From positions 39,093,366 to 39,157,365 of the forward strand of contig CAIIXF020000001.1 of assembly GCA_903813345.2 (NCBI GenBank): a stretch of 64,000 nt of DNA. Direction: 5' to 3'. The translations under genes and the position numbers were made by a program. The DNA is from Owenia fusiformis (Eukaryota > Annelida > Polychaeta > Sabellida > Oweniidae). The notes beneath the pieces were generated by a model, which saw only the letters and a program-made list of their open reading frames with translations, searched no databases and was not told the DNA's origin. Positions 39,901-48,900 of the stretch are shown in pieces. The stretch's first letter is position 1; every line of letters starts with the position of its first letter.

Positions 39901-42900
39901 GTGACTTTTGAAGATGAAATAGAGATCATCGGTGGTATAGGAGGTCTGGTTTCTGGTAAGATTACAGATCAAATCATGGGTTGATCCAACAGCCCATACA
40001 GGATTATGAGGGAGCATAACTGAAATAGGAAAACAATCAATTAGTAAAAGTAAAAATTCCACTCATATCTAGGCATGCATTATTACTTTCTGGGCAATCA
40101 AAATTCAATGAAACCATGTGTTACCTAAATCGTTAATACATGTACATTGTTTTTATTTTGTACAAGTGTCAGTGTCAATGTCAGTCCTTGCAGAACATTT
40201 CTCAGTTTAATAAGATTTCTTTATTTTACTGATATGTAATTTTCCTTGAATTGTACTTGACTCATCAGAAGCACAGGTCCCCAACTGGTTATAAAGACGT
40301 TTAGTCTTAAGAACAGAATGGATGAACTTCCATAGGAGGAAAATTTTTATTCATGTTCACCAAGAAGGAAGTTGATTTGTATCCAAATATTTTACCCCTA
40401 TGTAAATAGTAACATCTGGTTACTGAAAATCTAGGCAGTCACAAGCAAATATATCTACAGCTCCGATAATCGAGTGAGATTTCCTCACTTCAACAACAGA
40501 CGTTATCTGGTGATTTTCATAACGTCTTGGTTGCTTCATGATATGGCCTATCAACGTCCTAGTTGCTGAAGTGAGGAATTCTCACTCGATTATTAGAGCC
40601 CTTGGATAAACTTGTGACTGATTCCCTATTCAGTAACCGGATGCTACCATAAACACAAGGGTAAAATATTTGGATACAAATCAACCTCCTTCTTGGTGAA
40701 AATGAAGGAAGTTCATCCATTTTATTATAAAGACGCAGGGGCGTAGCCAGCTTTCAGTCAGGGGGGGTGCGATCGCCGAAAAAAATTCAGTTTTGGTCAG
40801 GGGGGGGTGCGATTTTGGCATAAGCAACACAAAAAATTAAGATTTCTTTTGAATTTTACAAAAATTGATGCAACTTCCTTCAAAATTGAGCTAGAAGCTT
40901 CAAATAAAAAGCATTTTAAAGCTCTGTTCTTCCTCTATCCAATGGTCATATTTTCAAAGGTTATGGGGGGGGTGCGATCGCACCCATCGCACCCCCCCTG
41001 GCTACGCCCATGAAGACGTCATGTCTAAATAACAAGGTGTGGACCAGTGAGAGTTGAGTATATCAGAAGAACAAGGAAATTTTCATTTTTTATTAGCAAT
41101 TTTAGCATTTAACTTATTTCAACCATCAAAATTGTTAGTATATTGAATTTGAATATATGATAAAGAGATAAGAGAAAAATACACATTTTGAAGAAATGGG
41201 CTGCTCTTGGAGTTCCCTGAAAACATGTTCTTGGGTTGATTTAATTTCAAAATAGGTATGGAGTCAGTGAGAGAACATTATCACCTTTATTATTCTATAA
41301 AACACATATTCATACACTGAATTTAAACCTAATTTATAATGGCACTTGGGGTGACAGATCCTTTGAAAACTAAATTTAAAGGAGTTGGGTAAACTAGCAA
41401 CAGAGAGTCCCCCAATTGAAGTGTGAAAAAACTTTTTTTAAGAATAGGAGAAAAAAACATCAGAAATGCATAGATTGAAGTTTATATTTTTGGGTAGTAT
41501 TTTTAAAAAAATTTAGAAAAAATTGTTACGGTGTCTGGAGACCTTCAAAGAGGGTGGGGGCCAGAAGGAAAAAAATTCACATATTTTGCAACCCTCTAGA
41601 TGAATTCCAATTTACTCAGCTATGAATGAATGTTTTTGATTTATCTGTCCAGGATTATGTAAATATATATTTATTTGATCCATACATACAATTGATTTAA
41701 ACAATATGTACAGTTTAGAGGTAAGTAAAGCTTCGAAAGGACATTTCATGCTGAGTCTGGGTGACATTTTTATTCACTGGAGGTAGTAATCCTTTGAGTG
41801 TTTTCACATAGAGCATAACAAGTCTCCACTCTAATAAGTGCTTCTTTAGTTACATAAATGTTATATTGTTGCATACAAAGAATAATTTTGATGGAGACTT
41901 ATTATGCTCGATGTGAATTTTAGAACTTTATAGAAAATTTTGCCTGCCATTTTTGTTGATTATTCAAAATGGCCAAATGCTATTCATGCTACATATGTAG
42001 GAAGCAGGTAAATTCTCCTAGAAAACGGAGAAAGGTTACAGAAGATTTAGCTTCACAAGTCAAGACTATTGCAACCAATAATAGAAGTGATATTGAGGTA
42101 ATATAAGCTTGATTTGGGAGGAGATTGTTGTGATATTAGGTTGATATCAGAACTTATATATTTTGATATTGCTTATGTAATGGCAATATGTTGGTAATTG
42201 GGCAGATATAAAGTTAATATTGGATTGATATTTGTCAGAAATTGCTATCGAATTGGGCTTATATTTGGGTGATATTGCTATAATTTTGGGCTAATATTTG
42301 GGTGATATTGGATTGATATTGGGCTAATATTTGCTTGATATTTGGGTGATATTGCTATCACATTGGGCCAATATTTGGGTGATATTGGATTGATATTGGG
42401 GTGATATCGCTATCATATTGGGTCCATTATTTGGCTCATATTTGGCTGATATTGGATTTACAGTGGGATATTATTACAATCAGAATAATTGGGTGGTATT
42501 TGGTAAATAAGAGGGTTGATATTGGACTGTTACTTAAATAATATGAGGCCAATACTTGGGTTATTTTGGATTGATATAGAGTGACATTTGATTGACAATT
42601 GGTTGATGTTGCTATGATATTAGGACATTATCTGGGTCATATTTGGGCGATATTGAATTGGGTGATATTGCTATTGAATACATAGAGGTTATATAATGGG
42701 AGGGATGGAATATGAATTTTATCCTGAGGGAAAATATGATATTGGCAGAGGAAAATCATGAAATGTACATTCTGAATTTAAATGAATTAAAAATAATAAA
42801 GTATTTTCATTATTTTAGGTACTTTTGTTCTCTTTCAGTGTTGCGTGGGAAGGAATATATTAATATAAATATCTCATTATTGGCAAATTGCCAATTTACT

Positions 42901-45900
42901 ATATATTGTAATTCCAACCTCTATGAGACTAAATTCCTACAGATATTTGTGATATTTTAACCAAAAAGGTATATTTTGGTAGAAAATAATGAATTTTTTA
43001 AATTTGACCTTGACCTGGGGAATATGACCTTGACCTAAATTTTCATACATTCTTGGAACACATATATCACATAGATTAATTAAATAAAGAGAAAACTTGA
43101 AAATCAGGTGGGGCTTAAAATGGCCTTGTTTACCCAACTCCTTTGTTGATACATATATGATCTTTATAATGACTTTGACTATCAATTGCAAGTGGTTGGA
43201 ATTTTGTCTCTATATGAACATTAATATTTTGACCATGCCCTTAAGTGATGTGCTAAAAGATAAATCTGATTCCAGAAAAAACTACAATTTACAGTCATAA
43301 CAATATTACAATTAAACAAAATTAGTGAAATAAACTACAGTCTAATCAGAACCCTCAAGGCAGTTTTCAGAGCCTTAATAATGATCAAAATGTAATACAT
43401 GGCTAATATACCATTAATTTGGGACAGAATGAGCTAATAATGATTTTTTAATGGTCATCTTTAAGATAAGAGTGTGTTTTCTGATTCAAGGGACACATAG
43501 GGTAAAGCATTTTCTCATGTTAGCCCACAGCAAAATTTCATTAAGGCCCACAATATTTCTTAGTGATTTCACTTCTAATTATCACAATTCCTAAGGCATC
43601 AGCATACAAAATTCATCAGTGTCAAAAAAAATATGACATTTTAAAGTAAGGTCTTTAGTTTTTCAGTGTGGAGTTGACATTTAGCCTTTTCCCTCACTAT
43701 CTTCCACTTTCATTTCTTTCTTAAGCTCATTTCCAAAACATCTCCCTTTTGCCCCTTTCCCTCACATTATTGGACATATATCATGCAATATATAATAAAA
43801 TTTGTATAAAAACAGTCAACCAAACAAAAGTATGGAAGTGTTAATATTCATGTACCAAAGAAATGTCTTTATTAACAATTAAAACATACTTCACAATATT
43901 TATCCAAATGGTGTATTTTAAAAAAAAATGTAGATTACAACAAAATGATTTTTGTAAATTTTGCCAACCTGATGTCCAAGACACTTAAGAACATTATTTT
44001 ATAGACTGTAACTATATCGAAAATATTTGGCAAAATAGCATACTCAGTAAGGATGAAAAATTAGGGTTGTCTCCTGTGCCAAAAGACAAAATGTTAGAGG
44101 CATTAATTATTAAAAAAAAATAGTACCATGGGTACTGGGCCCATATGGTGTTGCTCAAAAGTGAATGATGGCCAAAACGACAACAAATAAAATAAGCCAC
44201 ATGGTGAACATAATCGCACCCTTGAACAGAATACACTTTTCGGGATGGAAAATTCAAAATGGCCACCTTAACAATTACCCTGACTGCCTAAAAACTAATC
44301 AGTTCTAAACTTTCCATAGAAACATCTCTAAAATTTTAGGATGAATCCATGAAACCTGTAAACAACCCTCAAGAGACACGTTTTAAGGTATTACTTCACA
44401 GTGTATCAGCTTTTTTTCTACAATTCAGATTTTCTTGAAAAAAATGCTGGTAAAAGATATACTGATGTATTACAAAATATGTGAAAATTGGAAAGATTGA
44501 CCGTTTAGTTACTTCTAAAAAAATGTTTTAATTTAACATTGCTCTCAATTTTTTAAAACAAGCCTTCACAGACACAATTTTAGGACGAAAAATCCAAAAT
44601 GGCCGCCTTAACATTTACCAAGAATGCCGAAAAACTAAACAGTTCTAAACTTTTATAGGTAGAAACATCCATGAGAATTTCAAATGAATCCCACAAACGG
44701 TTTGGCTGGAAACCTGTAGACAAGCCTTGACAGACAAGATTTTAGGACGGAAAATCCAAAATGGCCGTCTTAGCATTTATCCAGAATGTCAAAAAACTAA
44801 TCAGTTCTAAACTTTCATAGATAGAAATATCCCTGAGAATTTCATATGGATCCCTAAAACTGTTTGGCTGGAAACCTGTAGACAAGCCTTGACAGACAAG
44901 ATTTTAGGACGGAAAATCCAAAATGGCCGCCTTAACATTTACCTAGAATGCCGAAAAACTAATCAGTTCTAAACTTTCATAGGTAAAAACATCCCTGAGA
45001 ATTTCAAATGAATCTCTCAAACGGTTTGGCTGGAAACCTGAAGACAAGCCTTAACAGACAAGATTTTAGGACGGAAAATCCAAAATGGCCGCCTTAACAT
45101 TCACCCAGAATGCCGAAAAACTAATCACTTCTAAACTTTTATAGGTAGAAACATCCCTGAGAATTTCAAATGAATCCCTCAAACGGTTTGGCTGGAAACC
45201 TGTAGACAAGCCTTGACAGACAAGATTTTAAGACGGAAAATCCAAAATGGCCGCCTTAACATTTACCCAGAATGCCGAAAAACTAATCAGTTCTGAACTT
45301 TCATAGGTAGAAACATCCCTGAGAATTTCAAATGAATCCCTGAAACGGTTTGGCTGGAAACCTGTAGACAAGAGTATTCTGGACGCCCGCTCGCCCGCCC
45401 AACCGCCCGGCAAACTGATTACAATATAGCACCTTAGGGTGCGATAAAAATTATTAAAATAAAAAAACTGTTCATAGATATAATTATAAAAAAATTTAAA
45501 TATATTAAGTTTAAAAGCAGTTTTTGATTTAGAGAAAGAGGCTGATTTTGTTTTGTGAATATGTTTATAATTGTTTGTGCTTAATAAACTGTTTACATAA
45601 ATAGAACTTTGGGTACTGGGCTCACATGGTGTTGCTAAGAGTGAATGATGGCTAAAATGGCAGAAAATAAAAAAGCCGATTTTTTGTAACAAACTTATTT
45701 CATACAACTACGCTTTACAGTGTCAAGGGTTTTTACAATGCAGGACACCTGAAATTATTTGTAAAGCTAGGAAATGAGCCAAAAGTGAATTTCGTGAGAC
45801 AAAAATGGCGACCATTTTGAAAATAGGTGAGCTTTTGAACCAGGAGTCATAGGGGAGTTTTCTATTTTGATGTTGAACAAATATAACTTAAAAAAGGAAT

Positions 45901-48900
45901 CGTATCAACAGAGGTTTTAAGGCAAATGGTCCAAAAGTAGATTTTGCGAGACAGATGGACAATTCAATGTTAACTACAATGGCTGAAAATATTTCGCGAG
46001 ACAAAAATGGGACCATTTTGAAAATAGGCGAGCTTTTCAACCAGGAGTCATATGCATGGCTTAAAGCAACAAATTTCAAATTTCCTGAAAATTGAATGGC
46101 GAAAGGTGCCCAAGCGAGCGTTGGGTTTTGGCGGGTCCTCCATCCAAGAAATTTTGGAATAAAAATTAGATTTGATCGAGTGCTTTTTAGAGTAATGTAG
46201 ACCCATTACATATGCTTTCAAATTTGGAGGAAAAAGTATTTTCATAGGAAAAAATTTATCAAACATGACCTTAAATTTTGAAAACCTTGCTTGACCCCCT
46301 ACTCCATCCCCCACCCTACCCCCTAGAAATAAATCCAAATTTGTATTGAACTCGATAGGGTCAGATTTTGGTCAATTTATTCCTGAAAGAACGATTCTCG
46401 GTTCTCCTGGGCTAATAATTTTTTAATGAAAAATATAGAAATATTACCCAAATTAAACTATAAATATTCAAAAGAGGACATTTAAATCTACAAGATGTAA
46501 AATTTACAAATTGGTCTGAAGCAGGGATAACGTTCAATTTGACCGATTCAATAAAATACATGTCTCGATTTGGGGAAAAAAGTTCATCAGTGTACTGTGC
46601 TAATATTTTTTCGCGGAAAATCTAGAAATATTACCTAAATTAAATTATGACTGTTCAAAAGTAGACATTCAAATCTATATTATGTAAAAAATCAAATTTG
46701 TCCGAAGCAGAGATTGATGAACTTCGTTCTCCAAACCGAGAATCGTCCTTTCCTGAAATTCCTGAAGCCTTTAAGCCATGCATATGGGAGTTTTCTGTAT
46801 TGATGTTGAACAAAAATAACTTAAAATGTGAATCTTATCAACAGAGGTTTTAAAGAAAATGGTCCAAAAGTGAATTTTGCGAGGCAAAAATGGCGGCCAT
46901 TTTGAAAATGGGTGAGCTTTTGAACTTTTGGTACTCAAGCAATAAGGTTTTAATACGGGCCAATTGTTGACAGACGGACGGATGGACAGACAGACGGACA
47001 AGTGAGTGATTGCAATAGCTCACATGTGAGCTAAAAAAGACAAGATTTATTGAGAAACCTTCAAAATGGCCACCAGAAAACAAGATGGCTCTCCAAAAGT
47101 TGATCAGCTCTAGAACTTGATATCCTCTATGATGTGTGCGAATTTGGAGAAAATCTGATGAAACAAAAGACCACTCAGTTGTAATATATGGAAGAATATA
47201 TTCATATTGTACATGAAAGACATTTATATATTTCAGATTTAGGGCAATGAACCTATTATTATATAGCCTCTTGTAATTCAAGGAGTTTCAGCCATGTTAA
47301 TTTTTTCGATAATAACAAGGCAGAAAGGCATCAAAATATAAAAGCCAGCGTACTTTATGTGCCAAACCACAAGCAATCAAAGATATATATATATACAAAT
47401 GCCATTAGTGGGCAATATATTTTCCCATATATTACCCCCGTGGTCTTTTGATTCCTTACTTTTTGGTTTTATTGACAAAAATAGAACATTGAAATGGACT
47501 TAAGTCCAAAAGTGGTACTCAAGCAAGGTAAAGAAATTAGAAAGGCATTAGAAATGAGTGTTTTTGCTATTATTTGCAATAAAAAATTTTATCTACAAAA
47601 CAGCAGTATGTTTCAAACAGAATGTCTCTGTCCCAAATCAATTTACCTGGTATATATGCATAGCAAATAGTACAAGAAAATATTATAGTAGCTAGTTGCA
47701 TATTTTTGTGTACTGTTATATCTTTCTGCAATCATCTTTTACAATAATAACTAGTAAACAGCAACGCCAAAGCGTAGCAAATCACATTAAACAGCAATGG
47801 CTAGCATATTTACAAATGAAAAATATAGCAAATATCGTAAAATAACACACATAAGAGAGGCCACCATTTGCAAAATGGTTGCTCAATAGCCAAGTTGCCA
47901 TCAGAAAAAGGAATATGATTTTATGTAGGCACATATAAAAAAATTATAAATCACAGACACGCACATGTAAATGGTAGCCATTTTTTAAAATGACTGCCCA
48001 CTACCCAAAATGTCATGAAACAGTGTGCCATGCTTACGAGTGTTCACATATCAAATATGAACAAAATCGCTCTATTGCTTTTTGAGTTATCGTAAAAAAT
48101 GTAAAATAACACACAAGGGAAAATTTGCAATCTTTTTGAAACATTGTAACTTTCCACAAGGCATTTACATGACAAAATGTCACCACCTAGTTGCTCACAA
48201 TATAATTAGTTGAATCTTATGTCAGACTTGAACTTCTGACAACTCATAGATGATTTTGAAAAAAAATACCTTTTTGACCTTGAGAAAGTCATTGAAGGTC
48301 AAACATTTTTTGAACCTTGAGAATCTCATTGAAGGTCAAATCTATAGTCAGATTTGAACTTTTGAGAACTTCTAGATGATTTTGAAAAATAAACTGGTCA
48401 ATTTGAAGCAAGTTGAAAAAAGACCTTTTTTACTTGTTTTTACCTTGAGAAGGTCAAAAATGGGCTTTTTGACCTTTTTGACCTTATAAATAGTACCGTG
48501 GGTACTGGGCTCATTTGGGGTTGCTCAAAAGTGAATGATGGCTAAAATGGCAAAAAAAACAGATATAATTTTTTGCCGATTTTTTGTAACAAAATTATTG
48601 TTACAGTGACATAGCTTTTTGCAATGCAGAACACCTGAAATTATTTGTAAAGCTAGAAAATGGGCCAAAAGTGAATTTCGCGAGACAAAAATGGCAACCA
48701 TTTTGAAAATAGGTGAGCTTTTGAATAAGGAGTCATAGGGGAATTTACTGTATTGCTGTTGAACAAAAATAACTTGAAACGGGAATCCTATCGACACAGG
48801 TTTTAAAGCAAATGGTCCAAAAGGAAATTTCGCGAGACAAAAATGGCGGCCATTTTAAAAAAGGGCAAGCTTTTGAACCAGGAGTCATAGGAGGGTTTTC

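Noticed and set aside
45228-45707. 159-residue minus-strand frame
   Set aside because: It spans the junction of the family C right end and family B left end; composition and position indicate chance.
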